This document shows, piece by piece, positions 46,694-57,639 of a stretch of 64,000 nucleotides of DNA. Each line of letters opens with the position of its first letter. The first letter of the stretch is position 1. The stretch is from Hysterangium stoloniferum (Eukaryota; Basidiomycota; Agaricomycetes; Hysterangiales; Hysterangiaceae): assembly GCA_015178975.1 (NCBI GenBank), contig WHVD01000103.1, positions 62,001 through 126,000 on the forward strand. The letters are read 5' to 3'. The notes under the pieces were generated by a model that saw nothing but the letters and a program-made list of their open reading frames with translations, had not been told where the DNA came from and did not search any database. The position numbers were made by a program, and so were the translations under genes.

Positions 46694-47412
46694 AAAAATG
46701 TAATAAAAGTTTTAATAATAGTTTTTTTTTTTTTGAAATCATAAAAAGTAAAACGTGAAAAACATAAGATCAAAGTCCGTGGGAAAACCACTTAAGGACT
46801 TGAAAACATGTCAGAACCTGTAAAAGCAAAGAGAGACATAGGGTGACGGGGAATAATGTAAATGAGTCCAAATGTAACATGGGGTCCGCAGAGTGTGGTC
46901 AAAGAGAAAATAGTGGTCCGGGTTTGAGTGGGTAAGCTGTATGAAAGTCAGTGACGAGATCCGTGGCATTACCGAGATCCGTGGCCAAAATCCATGAGGT
47001 TTCTTCATTGGTGCCCTCATAACCCGCCCACTTGACCAAGTAAAGCAGTTTACAAGTGTGTCGACGCTTGTCAATTTTTGAATCTAAAATTTGCGAGATT
47101 TCAAACTCGGGTTCTCCGTCAATAATGACCAGAGGAGGCAGAGATTGCATGTGATCCAGGATAGTGTTAGCAGTACAAGGTTCTAACATAGAAACATGAA
47201 ATACCGGGTGTACCGTGCACATGCTATCCAGAAGCTGTAGGGTCCAAGAGACTGAACCTACTTGTGCAATAATTTCAAACAGACCTAAATATTTTTCAGC
47301 AAGCTTTTTTGATGGATGGGTAGTCTGGAAGAATTGAGCTTTGACAAAAACACGGTCACCAATCTTGAAGTTGGGTGGTGGGATCCGGTGTCTGTCCACT
47401 GAAAGTTGGTAT

Positions 47413-47656
47413 TGTTAGATTATATAATACCAACCATTGTTCCAACTGGGACCATATGGTGTACAGCTCTGAGTTCAGTGTGTATATGATCTAATAGGAA
47501 TGGCACTTAGGGTTATATCCTTAAGTACAGTGTAAGACCAAACCTACCCAAGGTCAGATAGTGTAGTGGTTAACACCTTCATTATGTAATCGAGAGATCC
47601 TGGGTTCAATCCCCAGTCTGGCTATTCATTTTCTACAATACTTATGTTTTCTAACA
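47413..47656 (+). mobile_element. LTR-like element with embedded tRNA, target duplication GGTAT
   Basis: It runs from TGTTAGATTATATAATACC to GTTTTCTAACA, 244 bases, with 7-base inverted ends (TGTTAGA/TCTAACA) and GGTAT on both sides. The Gypsy sequence continues cleanly on either side, as comparison with Gypsy-1 near 9860 shows. A 72-base tRNA-like sequence with A and B boxes lies inside. A SINE would be the other reading of a tRNA-bearing insert, but the TG/CA ends and 5-base duplication favour a solo LTR or TRIM-like element. Confidence 0.8.
47552..47623 (+). tRNA. tRNA-like sequence, tRNA-Thr(UGU)-like, probably not functional
   Basis: Seventy-two bases fold with a 7-pair acceptor stem (GGTCAGA with TCTGGCT, two G-T pairs), a D stem GTGT/ACAC with loop AGTGGTTA, and a T stem CTGGG/CCCAG with loop TTCAATC. 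The A-box-like TAGTGTAGTGG and B box GGTTCAATCC are good. The anticodon stem is weak, with two mismatches, and the base before the anticodon is A instead of T. Anticodon position reads TGT. No intron. It is located within the 244-base LTR-like element. Confidence 0.65.
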
Positions 47657-49413
47657 GGTATTGCTCTTGGGCAGACTTTATTGCAGTCCAAAGTTCCTCG
47701 TGGAGCTCGTGGAGGTCCGTGGTGAACTCTTGAGCGTGAGCAGAGGTGAGATTTTGTTCTGGATGTACTGTAATATTTGGATTATATCCTTTATTTGCAA
47801 AGAATGGGGAAACACCAGTAGTGGCCGAAGGTGCATTGTTGTAAGCAAATTCTGCAAGTGGTAACAAAGATTTCCAATTGTCCTGTTGGTAATTGCAATA
47901 TACACAGAGATATTGTTCCAATGTCTGGTTGACGTGTTCGGTTTGTCCATCACCTTCCGGGTGATGTCCAGATGTGAAATGTAATGTCATGTCCAAGGAT
48001 TTCCGGAGGGATCTAAAGAAGTGAGATAGGAACTCTGATCCTTAATCGGATGTCATGTGGGACAGAACTCTATGCTTGGAAAATATGTAGATGATAAAAA
48101 GTTCCGCTAACTGCACAGATGTAATTGTGTCATAAGTAGGGATGAATATACCTTGTTTTGAGAATCTGTCAACAATGACTAGAATAGCAGAAAAGCCTTC
48201 AAAATCCAGTAGGTGTTCAATGAAATCCATAGAGATAGAATTTCATGGATGTTCCGGTACTGGGAGTTGTTTCAAAGGCCATATGGCTTGTGTCGCTGAA
48301 ATTTCGAGCGGGGACAAGTAGTGCAAGATTTACAATAGTGCTTAGTGAATCCACGGAGTCCGGGCCAAGTGTCTCTTCTTATTAATGATAGAGTTTTGTT
48401 GTACCTGAAATGTCCTGAAAGTGGATGATCATGTTTGTACTGAAGGATCCTGAGGTGGAGGCCGTCGGAGTCCGGTACATAGATCCTATTGCCAAGTCTA
48501 ATGAAACCATGCTGATCAAGAGACCACCGGGGTTGATCGGGGTCCATGGGATTGTCAAGGTGAGCTTTAGTTATCAGGTCTAGTGGAATTGCCGATAGAA
48601 TATCTTGATGTAACTTCTCAATATCCATAATGATAATTCCACGGACAATGAGATTGATGAGGAAAGTTGTGCGGACCAATGTGGTAAGTTGCTGATTCAT
48701 GAAAATAGGTTTCAGGTTGTGCGGGTTTACTGTGGCATAGTCATTGCTTCCCTGATTAGGATAGACATCCCATCATCTAGTTAAAGCGTCGGGTTTGCTG
48801 CCGAGGCTGCCGGGTTGAAAGTGGATAATCATATTGAAGGCAGATAGATATTCAGACCAGCGGGCCTGCCGGCGGGTCAAAAGTTTTGTTGTAGAAAGGT
48901 ATTCCAGGTTTTTGTGATCTGTTACAACATCAATAAGAGTTCCCAAGCTTCCAAATAGTGTTGCCATGCTTTGAAAGCTGAAAAAATTGCCAGGAGTTCC
49001 TTATCATGAACGTCATAGTTGAGCTCTGCTCTGTTAAAGGTCTGGGACAGAAAAGCCACAAGGTGGACTTCTCTGTCAGACTCCTGGATAGACAGAATGG
49101 CTCCAAGCACATAGTCTGAGGCATCCATTTCAACGATGAGCGGGAAGTCTGGTTTCCAATGTGACAGAATAGGAGCTGAGGAGAAAGAATGTTTTAAAAG
49201 ATTGAAAGCTTTTTGACACTTAACATTAAAATTCCATGGAGTACCCTTACACATAAGACAGGTAAGGGGTACTGTGATGTCAGAATATCCACAGATAAAC
49301 CATCAGTGAAAATTGGCAAATCGGAGGAAGGATTGTATATCTTTGACTTTTCAGGGTTCAGACCAATCTTTGATGACTTGCACTTTAGTTTCGTCCATGC
49401 AGAGTCCGTCGTC

Positions 49414-49803
49414 AGGAATAACCTCAACACAAGTCCCCTTATTATCTGTATAGCTTGCACTATACATCCATCCTCACAATCTTGAGAAATATGTGTGAAC
49501 ACCTGGCAAAGTGGAATACATGCACTGGTCCCATTCATTTACTGGTGCCACAAAGGGTTCAAGATCATTCCCAAAAGACTTCTGTGCTTAGTGATAATCA
49601 ACTCGTGTGGAGAGACACCCTTGATCCCATTTTTCTCTATGTAAAGCGGTGCGTATGCTCTCCATGCTCTCTGCACTTCACACGAGGGCCAGCAGAGATA
49701 TTCGATCGTGAGATAACGCCAGCAGAAATCTTCGATACCGACTTTGCCCGTATCAAAGGCATATCTACGCGGCAGAAAACTGAGCAATGATCGGGTCAGT
49801 GTA
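49414..49803. other. Sequence right of the Gypsy-2 truncation; no gene seen
   Basis: The Gypsy match stops at about 49413. What follows is not repeated elsewhere in the window. Confidence 0.4.
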
Positions 49804-50361
49804 CTAGCTCGAAAAATACCTCCTCATTGGTTTTCCACCTCGTATTGTTACACTCTTACCCTCTGCTAAAGATCTAGACGTATGGTTGTCGATGCTAACA
49901 CGAACCTTGACTGAGGGTTCTACACCGAGGGTTTCAGAGAAGCACTCATGTAGATTCCCACACACTACAAAATGACCTCTATCTTTATCCCGATAGCCCA
50001 CGTCCCACAAAGCGATGTCCCTCAGATCTTCATTGTCCATATAGCCCATAATTGGTCGCAGAAACTCGAAGTCCAGTAGTTGATTGGCCAATTGATGAAT
50101 GGTGTGCGAGCTTCGAAGTTGTTGATCCATTAAAGCAGTGCCGAGACACCATGAACGCACTTTGGATATGAATAGGTCTACGATGAAGTCGGGTGATGAT
50201 GGATTGATCCTAGAGTAACCGGTATAAACACCGGGATACCAGATCCCGTAGTATCTTTGGCCACGGAACAGTGTTCCGGTAAACACAAGCTTCAGATGAC
50301 AGCGATTGGCAAGACAGTCTGTGACAGTGACAATTGAATCACCGGGATTTAAAAACTGAAT
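49804..50361 (-). CDS. Unrecognised exon of a host gene
   Basis: An open frame of about 185 codons on the minus strand, entered through a likely acceptor TCTATTCAG at 50362. It reads FLNPGDSIVTVTDCLANRC, then GIWYPGVYTGYSRINP, and ends RGGKPMRRYFSS. Composition is like a folded soluble protein, and the frame is long for a noncoding stretch here. An ATG at 50382 would be the start if the intron call is wrong. I do not recognise the family, and upstream exons were not found. Confidence 0.45.
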   Translation of the reverse strand: MQFLNPGDSIVTVTDCLANRCHLKLVFTGTLFRGQRYYGIWYPGVYTGYSRINPSSPDFIVDLFISKVRSWCLGTALMDQQLRSSHTIHQLANQLLDFEFLRPIMGYMDNEDLRDIALWDVGYRDKDRGHFVVCGNLHECFSETLGVEPSVKVRVSIDNHTSRSLAEGKSVTIRGGKPMRRYFSS

Positions 50362-50382
50362 AGACAAAGTTAACATTGACAT

Positions 50383-52865
50383 ATGATGTCAGTCGAATTA
50401 ACGAACAAGGATATTAATTTCGGTTTCGTTGTTTGAACAGAATTAAACTAATTCTAATGTCACATTGTCAATCCGTATTTGCGGAAAAGAAGGTATCCAA
50501 GCACATCACATTGTAAGAATCCCTCTAAAATATATCACGTTAGCTTGTAAATATCGCGAGTAATTTCATTCACCATGTCGTATAGTGCCAAAATGGTTTC
50601 TTTCACACCGGATGATCTAGTACGTTCGAGCCATTTGCATGCGTCCTCAGGCTCAGTGCCCGGATTACGGACAACTTGGAAAAGTACATTGTCTCGTGCG
50701 TTACTGTAGCCCACTGTAGCAAGGAAACGGACTTATTTGAAAGCCCTCGGATGCTGAGAATAGGTCCCTTACGTACTGGTCATAAGTCCCATCGCACGGA
50801 TTATCAGTGCTTTTGAAAAAAACTTTAGTTCAGCGCCGGTCTTTTTGAAAAGTGCAAAAGGCACTGGTGCTACTGCGAAAAAATGTCGCAGCCAGTGCAA
50901 ATTAGCACTGGTTATCGGTTGATATCAGACTTTTCACAGGTTTAAAAGTAGATCCATATCAGCTTGAAAATATATTATATTCGGTGCCAGAGGGGCTCTC
51001 ATCTACAGTTCCGAATGGTACATACACAGTGGAATAGAGATATATTTATCGCCAATCAGTCCAGATTTATTGATTTATTGAACCATTGAGAAGGAAAAGA
51101 ACCTCATTGGGAAACGTAAGCGATAGCAAAAGTGACAGTAGTTTGAGGTCTTGATGTTGTCTGTATAAGGAAACGAAGACGACTGTAGAAGCAAATACTC
51201 CGAGACATTGCGTACCAGCAGAAACAAAAACAAAAGAGAAATTTCGGTGGGGAATGGTGGGGGGTGAGGTGTTGCAGGGAATCGGGATTGTCAGCATTGG
51301 ATGTACGATGAGGGGTGTGAGACTCAAGCGGCAGCTTTGATGTCATTCCAATGACTACAAACAGTTAATGTTTAAATATCAATACCTATAGCCAAATATA
51401 TTAAAATAATCTTCGAATAATCATAATAATCTTAAAATCACCATCCTTCATTTGCACCGCTGGTAGAAAATGCTGGTGAGGGCACCTGTTCGATTGTGAG
51501 TATAATAAACATGGACTGACTGGTCGCAAAGGTAAGGAATCCACTGACCATTGCTTTTGCTTTCTTTCCTCGAGTAGATTTGGGAACAGTGAGCTATCGG
51601 CGGTGTTTAAGCAAAATCAATAATGTCAATAATTATTGAGAACGTACTACTGTAACATGTGTGAGCTTCGATGAAGGACATGACAATTGCTGAGGTTTCT
51701 TCCTCATTCAGAACAGCTATACTCTGACATATAAATATCTGTATCCTTTGGGTAGTTGTTACGGGCTATATTCAATGACAAAAGTAGGCTTGAGATGGGT
51801 TATACAGTGAGGAGAAAACCTACCGGTGTAATGTCTTTAATGGTTTTATGTGCACAACCCCCATACTGTATCCGCAAAGATCTACCAACCATTTTTACTT
51901 TATATTATTAGTCAAAGCACCCTATTGGGGCCTGCTTTCGTCCCCTTTTGGTGGTAAATTGACCAGCACTCTGCATACTCTTGCAGTTCTCTTCGCCATC
52001 AGTCATCTCAGTCTGTCACTATCATGATTGTTGTTGGATTCTTCGTCACTGATGATGCGGCGGGAGACATTTTGGTCCAGTTTGCGCCGTGAGCAGCTTC
52101 AGCGTAGAGATATGTTAGTATATGATTATATGCGTTAAAAAATAGGAAGTAATACAGGATATATCTTGATTGGATGTGTGGGAATTACCACAAGCATTAT
52201 TGGACTTTTGAAAGGCTGGAATTCCCACGTAAAAATAGTTGTGAATAATGTGAATAGTTAAGGGAAGTTGATATGGACTTATAAGATATTACTTACCTAT
52301 AAAGGTCAGGATCTGTTTCTGAATTCTCCATGGGATATATATGAGTGGTAGGGAGAGAGAATGATTGCAATTGTTCGTAAGGACTGTAAGCGGAGTTTGA
52401 ATGAACTTAACACAGATTTTGCTAAAGTGGTCCACAGTTTTCGCCGCTCAGTAATAATCTCACTGTGATGACACTTGTGGGTCTCCAGTATATTTTGTGC
52501 TAGGCTATTGTAGTCCAATACAGTAACTTAGTAATACCAACATTTTTTGTTCATGTTCACGGTGTACTGGCATATACCCCCTCCTGCATCAACACATTAT
52601 GACTCACAGAAAACCATGTCTACGTCGTCCTTCTTGCACTAATGAACTGAACCAAATGTCAATGAGAATGAGATCACCAACAACTTGAAGAACAATCCAA
52701 GTACAAAGTTACATCAAAACCAGTTCAATTAAGCACTTGAAATAAGTGCATTTTCTTAATTAAAATCCTCCAAGCTCAGAGACCTCTGTCCAGCGCACGT
52801 TTGGACTTCTAATCAGTGCGAGCCTCTTAAGCACCGAAAAGAAGTCCCTTTCCTTGCTACAGTGA
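50383..52865. other. Long AT-rich intergenic stretch
   Basis: No convincing gene. A perfect small hairpin CCAGTGC-AAATTA-GCACTGG lies at about 50892-50911. Minus-strand frames at 51067-51346 are short, overlap each other and have no known domain. Confidence 0.45.
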
Positions 52866-53190
52866 GCCCAAGAACTCAGCAATGCTAGGGTCCCTGACCA
52901 TGAATGTGATTGGACTACTTGGGTTATTTAATCTGATGCATTCTTACCACACGTCTTGATAGGAAGTGAGGTCGTGTTGAAACTATATCAAAAGGGGGAT
53001 ACGTTGCAAATAGTGTCGGAAACCCAAACCAGCCAAAGCGGGGCTCGTACCTTTTTGTGTCTCAAATCCCATGTGGGTTTCCCGCCTTCGTATATTTTAA
53101 CCAATACCGACTTACTGTCACTTTCAGTCTTCGCCTCACCAAGTTTGACACTCCACCCAAGGCGACCCAATGATTTCCTGCCTTTTCATC
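52866..53190 (+). repeat. Direct repeat of about 320 bases, left copy
   Basis: It matches 55455-55770 (AACTCAGCAATGCTAGGGT, ACTATATCAAAAG, CCCAAACCAGCCAAAG, GATTTCCTGCCTTTTCAT), same orientation. The two copies flank the membrane-protein gene fragment. Confidence 0.8.
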
Positions 53191-53474
53191 TTCGTGATAT
53201 ATTTCTGAGTTATATTGGGTCATGATGATCATGATTTCCATCGCTTAGACTCGTTATCTAGGAATGTTCAAGGTCATTTTCGACATTTCTGGTGAGCACT
53301 TCGATTCATTGTAACCCTTACCATCTCACGCCGCTGTTGTAGTACATTTTAGTGCAAATGTTACCAACGCGGTGTGTCAGGTTCCGAGTTTTTCATCCGT
53401 GTTCAATATCTCATATCCGACAGTTGTAAGAGCTTAAATTAATCCCATACCTGTACCGTAATGATGACGCGGCT

Positions 53475-54443
53475 ATGTCAAACACCAGCTGTACCGCCTT
53501 CTTTTGGTGGCAACTATTCTCGTTAGTATGGGTCGATGATTTAAAATACACTTATAATTATCCTTACACCCCGAAAGTGTAGCCGCGGTCGTATCCGTCC
53601 AAGGTACGTTCGGCGGGACATGGGTCTTAGAGGAAAACATCACATTGATGCTCTCACTGCACACTGCATCAAGTCATTCTACTATGTCGGGTGGGTTTCT
53701 GTCATTAATACAAGACCAATGTCATTTATTAAGTTACCAACTTAAAAAAGGTTTACGCCGTTTATCGACGGAATAACAAGTTGCTTATAGTACTAGTAAT
53801 CGTATTAGCGCTAGCGGTACTTGCAAATTTGCTCATGATGGGCCTTCATATGCCAGTCGGTGAGTTCTTATATTTCACGAAAAAAATATTTACAACTTGT
53901 TTTAAATATGCGACAGGGGCAGCACCGCCTTTCGGACTCACCGGTTGCTTTTCTGCCGATGGAATGCCACCAAGGTTTGCGTTTGGAGTGCTACCGTTCC
54001 TGATCTACGAAACAATTCTTTGCTTCCTCATGTTATGGAAGGTCATTCAGAATTACCGAGATGGATACAGGTCTCTATTTTTATCAGGAATGGTACATGA
54101 CAGGTATATGACTTCCAACGTCTCCCCTTGAAAGCATGGGCTTAAAAACCAGCTGTCTAGTCTCATTTACTTCGTTGGGTATGTCCGTCGCGTTTTTTCA
54201 GGGTCGCTTTTCTCATTCTGTACACTTTTCACTCCATTTCCCCAGCATCTTCACCGTTCTGTGTCTTGACTTCACCCTCTACTGTCTCCATAAAGAGGAG
54301 TGGGGCGTGTTCATCATAGGGTAAGTTAAACCAGTTTTGCTTACTCATGCTCAAGACTAGAATATGTATTTAGACGAGAATATACCTTACCATGCGCGAT
54401 GGGATGCCGACTCCTAGCTAGTGAATACCATGGAATGGGCTGA
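53475..54443 (+). pseudogene. Multi-pass membrane protein, DUF6533-like, C-terminal part
   Basis: Seven short exons splice in consistent phase: 53475-53521, 53578-53603, 53734-53859, 53917-54103, 54161-54178, 54246-54320 and 54374-54443. They give about 182 residues. Visible parts are FFWWQLFS, VYAVYRRNNK before a hydrophobic helix, GLTGCF, YETILCFLMLWK, DSLIYFVG and LPCAMGCRLLA, which follow the order seen in basidiomycete DUF6533-type integral membrane proteins. Family members are usually about 300 residues, so the N-terminal helices are missing or in exons I could not find. The 18-base exon is unusual. A further open frame in a different frame follows to 54612 and could be an alternative tail. 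It may be a decayed fragment. Confidence 0.5.
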
Positions 54444-54805
54444 AGTCTCGAAATCTTCTCATGACACAATTGCTACGCCTATGACCTTTTACCCCATCGA
54501 CGGGCTACCAGCTCATCAAAGTGAAGTAAAAATCACCACCGTAACTCGGGCCCTGGATGATCTTACAGATTCCATACTGCAATTGGGCAGTAGTCCCACA
54601 CTTCGATATTGATTCTCAGTGATGTCACGGTAACAGATGAGGTATTTAACTCTTCCTGAGTGCTCCTTGCTTCTTCCCAGTCATTCATCTCATTCCGAAC
54701 GTCCGAGCTTACATAGAGTCGAACTGTTTTCAACAGATACTACTCTCTATTGTGAGGCTGTGATGTTTGTTGTTTCATGGCAAATCAAGACACATTATTC
54801 CTATG

Positions 54806-55066
54806 TGTTAAATTTGATGATGAAACACACCTTTTTTATAGGGGGAGTCCACCAATTATTGCAACTTTTCATATGAAGATGCTAATTGTGGACCATGCTT
54901 TTGGAGGTTAATGTGTGTCAGAACCACTATACACCTCCCAGAGCATCCAACCTATATTGTCAGGAGGTGCTACACTAACTGACACAAGATATTGAGACAC
55001 AAAGTACTTTTATTACAAGCTTATTAAACCCTTGTATATTGTGTATTGCAATAGAGTCAACTCATA
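54806..55066 (+). mobile_element. LTR-like or MITE-like element E1, copy B (261 bases)
   Basis: Nearly identical to 22215-22473 in reverse orientation. CTATG occurs directly on both sides (54801-54805 region and 55067-55071), a likely target duplication. Starts TGTTAAATTTG, ends CAACTCATA. Confidence 0.8.
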
Positions 55067-55071
55067 CTATG

Positions 55072-55454
55072 ATTAATACTATCTTCTGTTTTTACTATCA
55101 TGTATAAATATATTACGAATCATCTTTATGTTTGTATTTTTTTAACTAGCTATTCTCACTCGGGAGGTCTGCATGCTTGACTCCTTCGAACAGTGGGTGG
55201 TGGGAATGGAGCATGTTGTGTGGACCCATATGTACCCACATGTACTTACTGTAGCGGCGCTATCTGTGTTAATCTACAGCCACTGGTCATTTGAGTTTGA
55301 ATCAGTCTAAGTTTGGTCACTCCTGGTGACTTCTGTGGCTTTTTATCATCTATTCTAACAGCCCATCACTTAATCTTTGTGCTATGAGGAGGCGGGTTCA
55401 GAACCCGGATTACAGAAAACTTGGGAAAGTACATTCATTGTCTTGTGTGTTGCT
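55072..55454. other. Spacer, no gene seen
   Basis: No repeat or gene is recognised. Confidence 0.4.
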
Positions 55455-55770
55455 GTAGAAGAACTCAGTAATGCTAGGGTTCCTGAACATGAATGTGATT
55501 GGACTACTTTAGGTTATTTAGTCTGATGTGTTGCATTCTGACCATACGTCTTGATAGGAAGTGAGGTCACGTTGGAACTATATCAAAAGTGTGATATATT
55601 GCAAATCCTTTCTGAAACCCAAACCAGCCAAAGGGACTCGTACCCTTTTTGCTTTTCAAATCCCACGTGGGTCTCCCACCTTGACCAATACCGACTTTCA
55701 GTCTTCGCTTCGCAAAGTGTGACACTCCACTGCAAGGTGACCCCATGATTTCCTGCCTTTTCATGATCAT
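55455..55770 (+). repeat. Direct repeat of about 320 bases, right copy
   Basis: See the left copy at 52866-53190. Small deletions differ between the two. Confidence 0.8.
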
Positions 55771-55940
55771 AATCATTGTGGTTCGCAACTGATAAGGTGT
55801 GTAACAGTTGCAAGTCCCTTCGATCGACCAAATACTGTCTCATTATGATAAACCCACGGACAAGATCTTTGAGATGACAGAACGGGTGTATGCGTGTTCA
55901 CTAAATCATTTCTGCCTCTGCCTGTGACAGACAAAAATGA

Positions 55941-56236
55941 TGTTACAGTATGATACTACAGCTCTTACATAGTCTATGATGTTCCCTATATTTTTCTGAT
56001 ATTTGTAGGATTTTTCCCAGCATTGTAGGTGCAGTATTGAGTGAGTTACCTAGTAAGGTAACTGATGTGTAGGTGCTTAGGTAAGCACCCTGTAGCATAC
56101 TCCATGGGAAAGTCTCCTTAGTGTTTACTTTCCTCACACTCACAGGTATGTAGTTATTTCACAGTTGAATACATTCAGTGTTTACTTTCCTCACACTCAC
56201 AGGGTGTTTGTCAAAAGTTATTCAACTGTTTCAACA
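55941..56236 (+). mobile_element. 5' LTR of the Copia element
   Basis: TGTTACAGTATGATAC ... CTGTTTCAACA, 296 bases. It contains the doubled CTTTCCTCACACTCACAG block. It is followed at 56237 by GGTTATAGGCCCC, the likely primer-binding site. Confidence 0.9.
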
Positions 56237-56827
56237 GGTTATAGGCCCCTGCTTCTAAACCGGTACATCCAGTTGTCATCTGCGCAATCCATCACTTTGC
56301 ACATCTTTTCTGACAACTTCTACTTGTCCAAAACACTCTACATTGCATTTGGATTTTATTTTGGTTATATCTCCTTGGATTTTGGCCTGATTTGGTCACT
56401 TTTTGGACTCACATCTCACACCTGTAATTGTGCGCATTTTTTGCCCATTTAGGCGCCCGGGTCCATAAAGGGGAATATATTCCCACGCTCCGAATCGCTT
56501 GTCGTCGCTCAATTTCGCTTTTTTGGGCAACTTCATTTTTATCACTCTTGTGACTCACCCTGTCACACCCTGTCACCTCTCTCTCCAGTCACACTCTTCC
56601 CTCACACTTCACAGTATCATCTGGGTCTGTGCCACGTCATTTTACCTTTTAACATGGTCTTTTAGATACATTGAACTTGAACTGTTGGCATTGTGCTCTT
56701 CAGTGAGCCTTTGTTTTTACCTTGCTTGCAATATCACGGTAACCCTGTTGAGCAAGGCGGTGTTACAACTGCTTGTCCAATTACTTAGTTCTTTTTAAGT
56801 TAAATTCTTGGTAGATATTAATGTGTC

Positions 56828-57625
56828 ATGGCATCCAGTGATACTTACAAACATAGTGTCATATTGGGAGAAAATAATTATGAGGATTGGAGACATGACG
56901 TAATTGGTCTTTTGCATATGGAGAACTGTCTCTCTATTGCCACTGGCAAAGAAAAACAACCTAGTGATACTAGTTTACAGTCTGCCTGGTTGGAATGCTC
57001 CAATAAAGCAGCTGGTATTATATGGCGCTCTCTTGGACCTACACAGCGCACCCATGTTGACATTGATGACGGTCCTGATGATATGTGGTCTAAATCTAAA
57101 ATTGAAAAGGCACATAATAAACAACTCCCTGCAGTTCATTTTAGTGCCTCCAATGACCTCTTTAATATTCGGAAGGAACCTGATGAATCTCTGACTTCAT
57201 TAATGAGTTGTGTTGACAAGGTTTGTGTATGTGTCCAGAACTTGCGTCCAAAGGGGTACACTCTTGCCATGCTGGATGATGAGCTTGCTGCTCTCACTTT
57301 ACTTCGTTCTCTGCCTGAATCTGACTCTGTGTGGACTTCATCTTTAATGATGAATACTGCTATCACATTCTCTGATGTCAAAACTCACTTTACATCACAA
57401 GAGAGTCTGCAGTCTGCCAGAAGTTTAGAGATGGTGAACAAGATTGTGTCAAAGACTTCCAACACTTCTGGTAAAGTTCCTTGCACATTCTGCAATGGTT
57501 CCAGCCACACCCAAGACAATTGTTATGAGTATGTAAATGCACAGAAACAGGCAAAGGCCAGAGTTGAGCAGAAGAAAAAGGAGTATAAAGAAAGAAAGAC
57601 TGCTAAGGCTGACAAAGCTATGTAA
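56828..57625 (+). CDS. Copia gag, 265 residues
   Basis: Starts MASSDTYKHSVILGENNYED; the NYEDWRHDV stretch matches the start of UBN2/gag-like capsids of Copia elements. Residues 100-200 carry the capsid-like ETF/LTSL and ELAALTLLRSLPES part. A CCHC knuckle CTFCNGSSHTQDNC is at about 57484-57525. The lysine-rich end follows. This frame looks whole, although the element is broken further on. Confidence 0.85.
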   Translation: MASSDTYKHSVILGENNYEDWRHDVIGLLHMENCLSIATGKEKQPSDTSLQSAWLECSNKAAGIIWRSLGPTQRTHVDIDDGPDDMWSKSKIEKAHNKQLPAVHFSASNDLFNIRKEPDESLTSLMSCVDKVCVCVQNLRPKGYTLAMLDDELAALTLLRSLPESDSVWTSSLMMNTAITFSDVKTHFTSQESLQSARSLEMVNKIVSKTSNTSGKVPCTFCNGSSHTQDNCYEYVNAQKQAKARVEQKKKEYKERKTAKADKAM

Positions 57626-57639
57626 TGCGTCTGACAAGG

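Larger units (their letters stand above)
43945..49413 (-). mobile_element. Ty3/Gypsy chromovirus, 5'-truncated (Gypsy-2)
   Basis: In element orientation (minus strand) it keeps the end of RT, RNase H, integrase, chromodomain, an antisense gene, a polypurine tract and a 3' LTR. RT proper, protease, gag and the 5' LTR are absent. It inserted into Gypsy-3. Two further elements are nested inside: an inverted LTR in the 3' LTR and a tRNA-bearing LTR-like element between the integrase core and the chromodomain. It is a fossil with several breaks. LTR copies in the window differ moderately, so age is intermediate. Confidence 0.88.
46899..49413 (-). pseudogene. Gypsy-2 pol remnant (RT end, RNase H, integrase, chromodomain)
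   Basis: Reading down the minus strand: the RT connection is at 49194-49413, RNase H at about 48770-49190 (KWMPQT/VEMDASDYVLGA region), the HHCC part of integrase at 48290-48500 (HDHPLSGHF, CKSCTTCP), the integrase core at 47860-48240 (MDFIEHL, HHPEGDGQTEH), the linker at 47200-47400 and a chromodomain-like end at 46900-47110 (LVKWAGYEG). The tRNA-bearing element at 47413-47656 separates core and linker. It is a broken fossil. Confidence 0.88.

Noticed and set aside
47552-47623. A normal host tRNA-Thr gene
   Set aside because: The anticodon stem has mismatches, the base before the anticodon is wrong, and the sequence lies inside a mobile insert in a retroelement.
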